This document shows positions 45,852 to 56,501 of a stretch of DNA of 64,000 nt, piece by piece; position 1 is the first letter of the stretch; each line of letters opens with the position of its first letter. Below the pieces are notes generated by a model. That model had not been told where the DNA came from and searched no databases. It saw nothing but the letters and a program-made list of their open reading frames with translations. The translations under genes were made by a program, and so were the position numbers. The stretch covers positions 3,658,001 through 3,722,000 of the forward strand of contig CM056876.1 of assembly GCA_029876055.1 (NCBI GenBank), read 5' to 3'. Source of the DNA: Madurella fahalii (taxonomy: Eukaryota > Ascomycota > Sordariomycetes > Sordariales).

Positions 45852-46076
45852 ATGGACGCCCCAAATCGCAATCAAGAACAGCCCATCCAGGTCGCAGTCA
45901 CAGCGATCTACGCGAACCAAGCTCCCAGAGTCTGACAAACCGCCATTCTCTTTAACGTCCCGCGAAACACGATGCAATATTCTTTGCCGTGGAGGGAACC
46001 CAACAAGATCTCGATACCCCAGCTACAATGATTTACTCCCGATGAAGAACCGCTTTATCGCGGAGCCTATCTCTAA
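45852..46076 (+). pseudogene. 75-codon frame with two in-frame TGA codons
   Basis: An ATG in perfect fungal context (TCACA-ATG-G) after a C/T-rich leader opens a frame that reads 27 codons, TGA (45933-45935), 31 codons, TGA (46029-46031), 14 codons, then TAA. All three segments look protein-like in one frame: QPIQVAVTAIYANQAPRV, AILFNVPRNTMQYSLPW with EPNKISIPQLQ, and FTPDEEPLYRGAYL. The simplest reading is a small gene in which two Arg (CGA) or Trp (TGG) codons became TGA. Other readings are stop-codon readthrough or a missed intron (for example 45930-46022). I do not recognise the family and find no obvious peroxisomal signal at the end. Confidence 0.45.
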
Positions 46077-46555
46077 ATGGGAGCGGCCAATGGTCGTTTC
46101 TGGGCTGTGACACCGCGCTACTGAGATGTCGCGGACGAAGGGGGATGGAAAGTCCCGGGCAGGAACTGGTATTCGAGCCTTTCACGTGGCATCGGGAAAT
46201 AAGGGCATATTTGGGGAACCGGAGGAGAAAGGGAAGTAAACGAGACTTGGGAGGGATCGCCATCCATGAGCCGCAATAGCGGAGCAATGAGACATCTACC
46301 GAGCGACGTTGACGACTAACCTTAGGGACTGTAATGGATTCTGAAGAGTTGGTCGGGATGGTCGTTGATTTCGCTCGGTACCTATGCAGCACAGAATATG
46401 AGTTGGATGTTGTGATGGCCCGCCATCTAACTATTGCATTAGAACTCCGGTACCATTTCATGCCTCAATAACAGCTTCATTTACATCCACTGTCCCCTTC
46501 CACTTGCATTGCAAAGCACTTGCCCATCTTCAATTTCCAAGCTTTTAACACCTGC
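46077..46555. other. Intergenic
   Basis: Convergent spacer before the 3' end of the RS-rich gene. No features were seen. Confidence 0.5.
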
Positions 46556-47686
46556 TCACTTCCTCCGGCTTCGACTCCTCGCCACGCGATCTGCGATAAA
46601 CTCCCCGAACGCATCCCCGAGCGCCTCAACGTTCCCTCCTCCCCCAACCCCCCTCCTTCTACTACTCCCCCCACTCTCCCTTTCCCCCCTCCCCCTATCC
46701 TTCTCTCTCCTCCCCCGGTTGTCACCACTCTCGCCGGAGAAAACATCCCGCGCCGCGGCCCCCAACGCCGCCGTGGCTACTCGCGCACCCTTCTCCCCGT
46801 TCCACGCCCCCGGCTGGGAGCGCGCGCTGAGCGCCGCGAGCCCGCCTGCTTGGATGGCGGCCGTAGCCGCTTTTTGCCAGCGCGGGGAGAGGTGTTTCAG
46901 GTTGGCCAGGGACAGGCGGTCTTTCTTGGCCTTGTCGGAGATGTTGTTGTTGGCAGAGGTGGTTTTGGAGCGCGTGATGGCCGGCCTGGCGGTCTTGGCG
47001 CGGGCTGGCGAGGGGGATCGTTGCGGGCGGTGGGGGTGGGAGCGCGGCGGCGGGGTCGGGCTGCGGTGGCGGTTGCGATGGCGCTGCGGGCTTGCTTTGC
47101 GCTTCGACCGGTCCCGGTCCCAGTCACGGTCGCGGTCGCGGTCGCGATCACGATCGCGACCGCGGTGGCGGGTTGGTGATGGCGAGAGAGACGACCAGGT
47201 GCGCGGTGGCTTGGATGATGGGCCTGGCCCGGGCGGCGGAGTGTCTCTAAACCCGCGTGTCCACGGCATCGGGGCTGTGGCGCGGGGTTCGAGGGGGGGC
47301 CGATGGCGGGGCTGGTCTTGTCTCTGTTGTTGTCGTGGTGGTGGGGACGGGGACCGGCCACGTCCGGTGCCCCGGTAGCCTCCCGCTGGGCTGCCGGCGC
47401 GGGGTTGACGCCTGCGTCGCGAGTACCCGTCGGAGTCGGACGGTGGGGAGGGATATCGGCGCCTTCCGGTATCTCGTCTCGAGGATTTCTGGCCTTCAGC
47501 CCAATCCCATCCCTCTAGTGGCGGCTCCGGCGCCGGCGGTGGAGGTTTGTGCATCGGCGACTGGGCTCTGCGCCCGCGTGGGGATGCGACACTGCCTGTC
47601 TTCAGGTAGTCGTACCCATCATCCCAATCGTTGATACGGCGGAACGGGTCATCTTGACGTCGTGGCAAACGTCTGTTGCTCGGCAT
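46556..47686 (-). CDS. RS/RD-rich nuclear-type protein
   Basis: A single exon of 376 residues from an ATG at 47686 (MPSNRRLPRRQDDPFRRIND). Residues 40-225 are low-complexity Arg/Ser/Pro with an RD repeat (RGRDRDRDRDRDRDWDRD) and SPSP motifs, as in RNA-processing and chromatin proteins. Residues about 260-315 form a conserved-looking core, LSPRWQKAATAAIQAGGLAALSARSQPG followed by GARVATAALGAAA, an Ala/Gly helix pattern seen in fungal proteins of the DUF3824 kind. The end is again Arg/Ser/Gly-rich with a final RSRSRRK. A nuclear location is likely; its molecular role is unknown. The antisense frames over the gene are composition artefacts. Confidence 0.75.
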   Translation of the reverse strand: MPSNRRLPRRQDDPFRRINDWDDGYDYLKTGSVASPRGRRAQSPMHKPPPPAPEPPLEGWDWAEGQKSSRRDTGRRRYPSPPSDSDGYSRRRRQPRAGSPAGGYRGTGRGRSPSPPPRQQQRQDQPRHRPPLEPRATAPMPWTRGFRDTPPPGPGPSSKPPRTWSSLSPSPTRHRGRDRDRDRDRDRDWDRDRSKRKASPQRHRNRHRSPTPPPRSHPHRPQRSPSPARAKTARPAITRSKTTSANNNISDKAKKDRLSLANLKHLSPRWQKAATAAIQAGGLAALSARSQPGAWNGEKGARVATAALGAAARDVFSGESGDNRGRREKDRGRGERESGGSSRRRGVGGGGNVEALGDAFGEFIADRVARSRSRRK

Positions 47687-48709
47687 TCTTTCGAGGTTCG
47701 GGGTGTGGTCCTAAGTGTTACGGATCTAAAAGGGTGTTATTCCCATGGGTGGGATGCGTTGAGAAATAAGTGTTTTCTGCAATGCGAATGTAACCGACGG
47801 TGGGAAGTGGCGAGTTTGCAGCCGTTGGGGCTGATTTTGTGATATGCTTCAACTGTACTGATAATAGCGGCGAGAGTTTATGTCGAAAAGTCAGGAGACG
47901 GAACTGCAAAAGGGACGGACTGTGGCAATGTCGTTAAAAGGTGGGAGGGACATATGCGCCAAGCCACGGAGCACCCGTGTCGAAGACATCACCTAGCTAT
48001 ACCTGACACGCGGCCATTCGTTCGCTGCTTTTGTGGCCAGCTGCATGATTACGACAGCATTGTGTTCAGTAGGGTCTAAGGCGGCCCGCGTGGGGTTAAC
48101 GATGGTAGGATGAATGGTCGAGCATAGTCCGGTGGACCTGCAGTGGCCATGAGGACCGGTGATCTAGAATTCTCAGTGGCCCTTTTCCCGCAGAGCTGGT
48201 CGGGGGATGGCGTTGCTAGACCCAGTGAGCATTCACATTCACTGGTAACGATGCCCATGCCACACATCGAGTGCACGCGATTCCAGCTCCCCGTGGCTCC
48301 TGTGGCCCCACTGATCGCTGGGCCTCGCAACGTCAGCCGATGTTGGCATGGGGTCGCCACATGACCCGGGCCCGGAAGGCCGCTGTGTACCGCTAGAATG
48401 GTTTGGTAGCCCCGCGCCACTACGTCATCAGGGGGGTTGCATTGTGGGAGGGGCCATCAGTGCCACACTTGTGGCGTCCTGCACCCAATGGAAGCCCGAC
48501 AGGGCTCACGGGATATTGGAGGAGTTACCTTCCACTATCAGGCCGCGAAGTAACCCGGACCACGCGTCTCCGTGACGGTCCTATCCAAAACCGAACATCT
48601 CAGTTTTGCACCACCTCACCATTCTCCATTCAAACGCAAGAAAGTAAGCAATTAGGAAGCCTTGGCTGTCGAATACCCCGAGAGAGGAGTCAGAGGACTA
48701 CATACCCAA
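47687..48709. other. Intergenic, no gene seen
   Basis: Frames on both strands are short and without motifs. The 5' part is the promoter of the RS-rich gene; the remainder is downstream of the frameshifted HET gene. Confidence 0.45.
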
Positions 48710-50406
48710 CTATCTGGTCTCGCTAATATGGACATCCAGCACCAGAACTGGATTGACGCAAAGGTCGGGGCGCTCTACCTGCCTCATGGCCACAGCCACT
48801 TTGCCCGGCGACTTGGGATGCCAATACGACGTGCAAGCTACCCCAAGCGGTGCAATCTCCATCGACCTTGCCTCAATCTTCTCAAACACCGCCCGAACCA
48901 GCCGTTCTACTTGTGCCGAGCACTCGAATTTGAAGTGGCCCAGCTGTTCCTTGAGGAGAGCGGCCGTGGCCATATCCAGATGATTCAGGCTCGCTAGCAC
49001 AACACTCGTCTTGCCAATGTTCCATGCGAAACAGCCCAAAAAGAGATCCAGAGGCGTCTGTTTGGTTCCGAGTCGGCAATTGATAAAGTATGCACACCAG
49101 CCTCTGGTGACCCTGTTACATGCGAAGAAAACCTTGTCATGTAGGTCTCGATGGCTGCTCGGCATGGATGGGCAGCTGACTATCCCAGCCCCCGACAACC
49201 GGACGAGTAGGACAGAATGCCGATTTCCAATCACTAGGTTGGTTCCCGAAAATGGGAATCGCACCGGAAGTTTCGTGGATAAAGTGACAGTCTCCACATA
49301 CAACGCAACCAAGCCTCTGCATTCCTGGTCTAACATAGATCCTCTACCAAAATTGATCATATTGTCGGGCTTGTACCTCACATATAACCCTCCGCCAATC
49401 TTGCACAGGGGAACGCCCAACATTCTGCCTGCTTTGGTGCAATTGACGTTCAGTACCGCTCGGAGAGAATATTTAAATGGCTGCCATGATGAATTAGGCT
49501 GGCATCGAGTTGAACACCTCTGTTGGTGATGACAAAGTTGGCGTAGATAGAATCCCCCGGTGCCACTTCGATGTCGCCGCAGCGGGCGAACTGGCGGGAC
49601 GCCTCGGCAAGCACACTTGCGAATTCGGGGCAAGGGACTCGGTCGTCAACCCAGGCGAAGATACTTAGATCAGGGGTGGTCCGAACGATGGCCGTCTGCA
49701 GGCGTTCAAAAGCCTTCAAGCCCTCGCCGTAGATCAACGACATGTTGACCTCAAAGATTCCCAAAAGACAATACGCCATATCCTCGACCCGTGTCGTTAC
49801 TCGCATAGAGGCCCATGACATTCGCCGCGCCACAGCAAAGTCGGACAGCATGGCGTCCTTTTGGAGAAGCGCTTCTGGGATTCCGGTTATTGAACATAGC
49901 AACTCGGCCAATTCCCGCTTGCTCCCCCTATACCGCCACTCCTTGTCAAAGAACAACACCTCGCTCGGCGCGATAAGCTCTTGCAGCGTCCAGCCACGTG
50001 TGAACCAGCGACACTGGGGAAGTGTATTGGCCAAGGCGTCCTCGTTCCCAGGCTCGAGATCGGCCAGGTAAACATAGCATACGGCGGCATTCTCGTAGAA
50101 TTCGTACATGGAATTGATCGCCTCGCTGAGCTCGGCGCTGCTCGTCTTGTCGATGCAGCACGTGTCGACCCAGGCGTAGCTGAGGGCGTCGCGCGAGCGC
50201 GCGAGCGCACATGTCTGCTGGATCTTGCGGAACCCGGATTTTGCTTGCAGCGAAGCGGTATCGGCGGTGCAGGACGTGAGTTGCTGCAAAGTGACCTCGT
50301 CGTCATGCCAGGTGTGGGAGAGGATGGCGTAGGGTGGGATGTGCGAGCCGATGAATTCCCTCAGCTGCGGGGCAGATGAGGGGTTGGATGTCTCGAGGAG
50401 TCTCAT
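48710..50406 (-). pseudogene. HET-domain gene broken by a frameshift
   Basis: An ATG at 50406 opens a 318-codon HET frame: MRLLETSNPSS, PPYAILSHTWHDDEVTL, ALSYAWVDTCCIDK, CRWFTRGWTLQELIAP, then RVEDMAYCLLGIFEVNMSLIYGEG. This is the standard HET layout. The frame ends at 49450, just after the NRGVQLDASL block. The expected continuation (YSLRAVLNVNC, GRMLGVPLCKIGGGLYVRY) resumes in a different frame and runs to a stop at 48710, about 565 codons in total. The shift falls near 49470-49485, at an ATTTAAAT stretch. No intron with acceptable signals bridges it without deleting the conserved NRGVQL block. It is either a real single-base loss (a null allele, common in incompatibility genes) or a sequencing or assembly error. 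Confidence 0.75.
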
Positions 50407-51199
50407 TATGATGACTCAAGAGGATTATGATTTGTGAAGAGAAGTAAACCTCCGCTGGGGATCAAAGCCAGAGTGCAGTTGTGATGGACCCGACGCAACA
50501 ATCACAATGTAAGAGTGAGACTTCCTTTCAGCGGCTGACTTTCCCAGCGAGACCCCACCTTTCGCAAGTTCTCGGGCGGAATGGTCTCGAGGGTCAGCAT
50601 GCGGTCGCCGAGCTGAAAACATGCAAGGCAGCCACTGAGGCACCCTGATTGGTTTGTGTGCCTCAGCAAACGCCTTGCCTGTTGCCCAGTGACCTCACGA
50701 GAAAACCTCCTCCCTACATCCTCGCTATCCCGGAATATGCACTCCATAAAAAAGAGAGTCCCTCTTCCATTGTATAGAGTTGCACACAAAGACCGGGCAA
50801 ATGGTTGCCCCCGGGATAACTGTCGGAAAAGCCCGGCAAGCAGACCAAGGCTCTTCGCTGTGCTTGGCGTATCCATGTCTATGAATTCGTCCCAAGCTCC
50901 TCTTTAACCTCCCGAAAAAAGAGATGATTAATGCCATTTGTGGCGCGGGAATATCGTTTTAACAAAGACAAAACCAGGCCAACATCCCTCCCTTTGTGAC
51001 TACCTAACACAAACACAGGGCCATTCCGGATGCGTTACACTTAACTTAGCAAAAGCTTTATAAAGTCTACTGCATCCTATTGAAACCAATGGCAGCTTCG
51101 CTCTTTGTTCTCCACCGAGCTACTTCGATCTGACCTGCTGCAAAGCGGCGCGGTGCTGATATTGCGACACAACTCCAGGCAAGATCCTCGAATTCACGA
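50407..51199. other. Divergent intergenic region
   Basis: Promoters of the HET gene (-) and the acidic-tail kinase gene (+). An ATG frame at 50876-50502 (-) of 124 codons is not convincing. Confidence 0.45.
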
Positions 51200-53745
51200 A
51201 TGTATGCTGAGCTTTCCGCAAAGCACTTTGTGGGCGAAATTGAAACAAAACAAGAATATCCAACCGCGGCTATGGCTGAACGCGCCTTAAATGTAGAAGA
51301 GGCGTTCCGGTTGTTACAGAAAGATATTACTGGGGAGTTCCGGCACTTCCGAGAGTATGGGGAGCCACCAACGTTCGAACAGCAACTGATGTTCACGAAA
51401 CTGAAGGTCCCCCGTGAACTAAACCGCGAACGACCTAAAGGCCGCCGTCGTTTGGCTCGTCTGGAGCAGGAATTTTCCGAGCCAACGCTGCGAGATCTTG
51501 TGAACCTGTCGGACCACCCTGCGCCCGCGGCAGCGGAAGACCAACAAAATCTTATAGCTGACGTATCTCGCTACGGACTCACTTTCGATCGTATTCTCGG
51601 ATGGGGCGGATGGGGTCTCGTAGGCCTCTTTCATCTTGAGGCGGCTCCGGGCGGCCCGAATAACCGCGATTACTTTGTCGCCAAGTGTAACATTGCCGCC
51701 CACCACAACGCTGTGCGGGTACTCCAACGTGAAAAGAGATTGCAAGCAGTAAGCCCTCCGTCGTATCCCGGATCGTTATGGTTGGGGTCTTTGCTCGTTA
51801 TCCAGACGGCTAACAGACCGACGCTACTGAAACAGGCCTACCGAGGTGCCCTGCATATCGTTCAGCTCAGGAAATTTCCAAGGCCCGAGGGTTCAGAACG
51901 GGCGGGAGATGAAGCGCTGGAGAACGATGCCGACTACCTGAGATACCTGGGTGGTCCAGATAACGTAATTCTGCTCGAGTACCTCAGGCGTGGGAGCTTT
52001 TCAAAGATGATACACGGTGCCGAGAGCCGCCCGGACCTCGGTATGTTTCCTGACCGGGTTCTCTGGCTCATATTCCAATGCCGTAAGTCCGGTCACCCTA
52101 GCCAAGCACATGTTTTATACTTTAATTCACCACTGACGGTTTTGAGCAGTGATCCAGAGCTGTATTGCACTCGAATACCCGCCCATGAAGGACGATGACA
52201 ACCGACAGAATGCCGACGCCACAGGAAGGATAAATGGGGAGTTGATCAGAGAACGGGTACTGAGCAATTACCCGGGCACCAACCTGATACACTTTGACAT
52301 TGACCCTATGAATGGTAACACTCCAAACAGCCACTGCATGACTGGCGGCTCGTGTTAGCAGATGGATGACCGTTTCTGCGATACAGTTCTTGTGGGCGAT
52401 GTTCCTTCTGGGCCTCGCGGCGACTCTCACCCGCTAATGCCAGTGCTAAAGCTGTGTGACTTTGGTCTTGCAGTGGAATTCACCCTCGAGCTCTTCCGAG
52501 ATAGGTAAGAAACTCTCGCACATTCGAGGCCGGAATTTTTCTTTGACATTACTTTTGTTGTAGGACGTGGATGTGGCAAACAAGGAGACGCTCAAAATTT
52601 TACCACCCTACACCTGTAGGTTTAAAGAACCAAAAGTCTCTAATCGCCCTATCTTTAGCTACTAATCAGTATAGACTGTGGCGACGGATTGCTAACCACA
52701 ATATCATCAACCGCAGGAGCAATTCGTCAACGAATGGGACTATATCGCCGGGGCTCCTTGCAGGTCAAAACCTAAGCCCACTGTCGCCGGGCGGTACAGC
52801 TGGAAGACCAACCTCTACCAACTGGCAACGGTGAGTGTCTCAATCACAACGTCTGGAAAATGACTTGATTGACACTTTCTATCCCAGACCATGGCCTGCG
52901 CCATCACCAAATGCAGCCCTGCTGCGCCGCCTTTTGCCCAGCTGATAGACATTCCCAGTAAGGCAGCGGACGAAGATGAGAGGGACCCGGAAGATGAGGA
53001 GGAGGAGGAGGAAAGGGAGGAGAGGGAGGCTGCAACAGTGAAGGCCTGGTCCTACGGCGGCTATCTCCTCACGGAGAGATTCAACCATATCGACCTCGGC
53101 TTGCGGAAGCTCGTGGCATGGTGTATGTGTGACGACCCTGATCAGAGGCCAAGTTTTAAGGAGCTCGAGACAAAGATTCGCAATGAGCTGAATTTCACGA
53201 GCTGGAGACACAGGAATCAAGGAGACAATGAGATTCGCGACTGGGTACGCCGATGCTTCGATCCACCGCCTCCCCCACCAGCTTTGGGCGGTGGGGACGA
53301 GGGAGACGACGATGATGAAGGAGACGATGACGAGAGTGACGAAGGTGACGAGGGGGATGAGGGTGATGAAGGTGATGAGGGAGACGGTGGTGTGGAAGAG
53401 GAGGACGAGGAGGATGGCGAGGAGGATGACGAGGAGGAGGATGACGAGGACGAGGACTATGAGCCCAGTGAGGAGGGAGAAGATAAAAGTGGAGGTAGCG
53501 ATGACCAAGAAGACGATTACAAGCCAGGAGAGGAGGAAGAAGACGGCGGAGGAGGTGACCAAGGAGTTGACGATGACGGTTGGGACGAGGGGTTCGATGA
53601 TTATGACCCATTCGAAGGCCGTAGTACACCAGGTGAACCTGATTCCCCCTATGTACCATCGCCAAGTCCCAAGCGGCGAGGGGGTCGGAAGAGGAGACAA
53701 TCATCGACTCCCCCACCACGACCGAAGAGACGACGGTATAGGTGA
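51200..53745 (+). CDS. Divergent protein kinase with acidic C-terminal tail
   Basis: Seven exons (51200-51748, 51836-52082, 52150-52314, 52387-52504, 52564-52615, 52717-52830, 52888-53745) give 700 residues with every junction in phase. Kinase motifs: glycine loop GWGGWG (134-139), VAK with Lys162, catalytic loop HFDIDPMN with Asp315 and Asn320, CDFGLA with Asp345, and a PEQF motif in the APE position about 30 residues later. Late C-lobe text, VAWCMCDDPDQRPSFKELE, contains the conserved Arg. Within the C-lobe an E/D-rich insertion appears. From about 545 to 650 the tail is almost entirely Asp/Glu/Gly, followed by a basic segment RRGGRKRRQ and a terminal PKRRRYR, likely nuclear localisation signals. 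The substrate is unknown. The acidic tail may mediate histone or basic-protein binding (inference). Confidence 0.85.
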
Positions 53746-54313
53746 TGATGGGAACAGATTGTAGGCGGCGGTGAAGACGATAAGATAGATAAATCAACCA
53801 GAGGCGCTTTTTGTAACATCAAAACCTGGTGTAGACCACATGCCGTACCATGTTTCAATTGTGGTACAGTTTACAAGATAACCAGTTCCACCATGCCATG
53901 TCGGGGATGACCATTGCACCACTTTGCTAGTGTGGGTAGTGATACAAACCACAATTCATATATCCTCCTAGTTTGACAAATGCTACATTGTTGACACCAA
54001 AATACTGGGGCCCCTTCCTACCGGCTACCAACCTCCCTGTCCTACATCGTGCAGCGCGGGAGCGAGCAGGACCGACCAATCAGCACCACCAGCCATCCGC
54101 ACCGTCCAACCGGACGCCGGACACGGAATCGGGGATTCCCGGCCTTATCCTAGCTTGGACCTCCCGTTCCACCAGAACAACCCCTCCCAACGCTCATCAC
54201 CCAGCCGCTGAGCAGCCTCCCTATCACCGCACCTCACCACACCCCATCCCGTTCCAGTTCCAGCCGGTTCCAATCCACACCGATCCGGCACCTCCGACTC
54301 AACACCAGCCACG
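53746..54313. other. Intergenic
   Basis: Between the kinase gene and the alpha-beta-barrel gene. The last 250 bases are C-rich, typical of a fungal promoter and leader. Long frames there start without ATG and are ignored. Confidence 0.5.
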
Positions 54314-55224
54314 ATGGCCCCTACCAACCGCCGCAGACCAGGCGTCATCCTCGTCCACGCCGGCCTCACCCACCCCGCCGAGTTCACCGCGGCCGACCTC
54401 ACCAACTGGTACGAGGCAAAGCACATCCCCGAGGTACTGGCTACGCCGGGGGTGGGCGCCGCGGCATGGTACCAGATGGTAAGCCGGGCCCCGCCGCCGG
54501 GTACCGCTCCCACTACCACGACTCCTCCTCCTCCCCCTCCTCCTACTGCTCAGCCAGAAGAACGGAGGCAGGAGATGCCCTACCTCGCCGTGTACCGGCT
54601 GGCGGACTTGGGGTGGTTGCACGAGGAGGGGTGCGAGTTCTGGCAGCTGCCGCTGGGGTTGCCTGGTCGAGGGGAGAAGATGATCTGGGATGTGGGGGCG
54701 TTCGAGACGCGGGTTTGGGAGGAGGTGGGGGTTGGCGATGGCGATGGCGGTGGAGGGGAGGATAAGAAAGGTTGGTGTGGATGAAGTTGGGTCGATCTAA
54801 CCTGTCGGGCTGTGGACTGATGATGCCTCGTTCTTAGGACCGGCTAAGTGCCTCGTTCTTGTGCTCCTGGATGCCGATGAGGGAGACGGGAAGGATGCGG
54901 CGGCGGTGCTTCGGTCATCGTTGCAGGGCTCGGGGGGGTACCGGCGGGTTCGATCGACTTTGTTCAAGGTGGATGAGACTCGGCCGTGTCATCCGTCTGC
55001 TCGAGAACAGGCGAAAGCTGAGGGATTGGGCCCGGGAGAGAAGAAATATTTGTGTTTTGTAAGACGCACCGTATTCTCGTCCTCCTTTCTGATTTCCAAA
55101 GCTAACGATACGCTGCTAGCACGAGGTTTTGGATGACGGGGTTGCCGGACTGCGAGTTAACAGATCGGATACCACCCAATACACGCTGCTGAGTGCATTT
55201 GGGAATGAGGATACCCCAAGTTAG
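54314..55224 (+). CDS. Dimeric alpha-beta-barrel-like protein
   Basis: Three exons (54314-54770, 54838-55058, 55120-55224) give 260 residues; donors are GTTGGT and GTAAGA and the last intron has GCTAAC before TAG. The start block GVILVHAGLTHPAEFTAADL plus NWYEAKHIPEVLATPGV has the W/Y-x3-H-x-P pattern of EthD/dimeric alpha-beta-barrel proteins, followed by MPYLAVYRLADLGWL. A Pro/Thr-rich low-complexity loop (about 60-80) interrupts the first repeat. The second half (AKCLVLVLLDADEGDG) resembles a second barrel repeat. Family members in fungi are mostly uncharacterised or act on small aromatic molecules. No signal peptide is present, so it is probably cytosolic. Confidence 0.75.
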
Positions 55225-55275
55225 GAAATTGGTCGTATTAGTTCGTGGTTAAAATACGAAGCATTTTCGACTACC

Positions 55276-55585
55276 CTATGACTTGGACTTGGCCCTGAGC
55301 ATCCACCAGCCTGCGAGACCGACACCGACGGCTGTGATTGTTCCCGCTCTCCTAATTCGAAATTTAATGTTAGCTATTTGATTGAGGTTGGACGCACACG
55401 GTTTCGGCCCCGTACCAGTTAACCGGGTTTCGCTGGGGTCCTGGCGGCTCCGAACCGCCCACACCGCCCAGTTCCTCCTTGTCCGTGTTGACGAACCGCA
55501 CTTGCCGGACGGGGGGCAACCGTTGCGGCAGTCTCGTCGAGGCGAGTCTGAGTGACGAAAGAGATGCAAGTGTTCTGGGGGCCAT
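55276..55585 (-). CDS. Small mitochondrial-type membrane protein, 87 residues
   Basis: Two exons, 55585-55398 and 55351-55276, with a 46-bp intron (GTGCGT donor, AGCTAAC branch, TTAG acceptor). The N-terminus, MAPRTLASLSSLRLASTR followed by LPQRLPPVRQVRF, is basic and Ser/Leu-rich without acidic residues, a mitochondrial presequence profile. The middle is polar (NTDKEELGGVGGSEPPGPQ). Near the C-terminus one hydrophobic segment, AGTITAVGVGLAGWWML, is followed by Arg-Ala-Lys-Ser-Lys. This layout fits a single-pass inner membrane protein of the size of small respiratory-chain or assembly subunits; which one is not clear. It converges on the alpha-beta-barrel gene, only 51 bp apart. Confidence 0.75.
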
Positions 55586-56501
55586 GGTGTTTGTGGTTGA
55601 CGGATATTGATGTGTTGGGACCTCAAAGTTTCCAATCAAAGTTACCTCTGCGCTCTGCCCTCTCGGCCCTTGATGAAGACTGGACTCAAAGGTTTTCTTG
55701 CTGCTGGGTATGACGACACCACTTCATTACCCCGACAGCTGGAGTTCGCTGAGGTCGCGGTTCCGCCTCCTCAGCCTTGTAACGGCTGAACGTGGACATC
55801 GGATGACGTCACTCGGGGTCGGGTTAACCATGTTCCACACCATCTAGCGCCGCGGTAATCGCGGCGGGGTTCACGTCCGGAGGCTCCCCGAAATTCCATT
55901 ACCGGGCAGTTGAGATCAGGATGTAGGGTGCCTCTCTCCATCTGGAAATAGCGCTGTTGGCTGCAAGTTGTGGTGCCTCCCACCTCCCAACGCTGCCAGC
56001 CTCTGGCCCAACCGAAGGCAGTCTCGCCGTCGGTCGGTGTGCCTCGACTACCTTCGATCCCGTTTTTGGCAATTGAAGGCGGGGGAACGGTCGAGGTCGG
56101 CACCGTCATTGGCTTCGCTGAATTGGGAGGCAGCAAAGATGCAGGACGCCGCCCAATCAGAGTTCATTTGCGGAGGCGGTTCTGCATGGAGAGTGCGCGA
56201 TGCCACTTCCCCGCAAGCTGTGCAACAAAGAGGGGATCGGGAGCTGGACGGCCTCTTGCTACGTTCCGACTTACTTATAGCGTGCTCTTAGCTCTACGAG
56301 TGGCCGGTTTTGGCTTCTCCCTAGGCTCTCCGACAACATCTCGCACCGCTCGACCCCGCGGGGTCTTTCGTCTGCGTAACCGTCCTCTGAGTTTTTGTCT
56401 ATAACTTGACATACTCATAGCCCTTTAACCTCCCGCGCGCGGGGGCGGACGACGCCTCCGTGTCGAAACTCACATTTCGTGGTCATGGAGTGGTGATCTA
56501 G
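55586..56501. other. Intergenic
   Basis: Divergent promoters of the small mitochondrial-type gene (-) and the C2H2 factor (+). No coding signal was seen. Confidence 0.5.

Noticed and set aside
46509..47378. Plus-strand frames antisense to the RS/RD-rich gene
   Set aside because: Their Ser/Arg and Gly/Trp-rich content mirrors the Arg/Ser/Pro repeats of the minus-strand gene.
50502..50876. 124-codon minus-strand ATG frame upstream of the HET gene
   Set aside because: It has no recognisable domain, low protein-like quality, and sits in the divergent promoter region.
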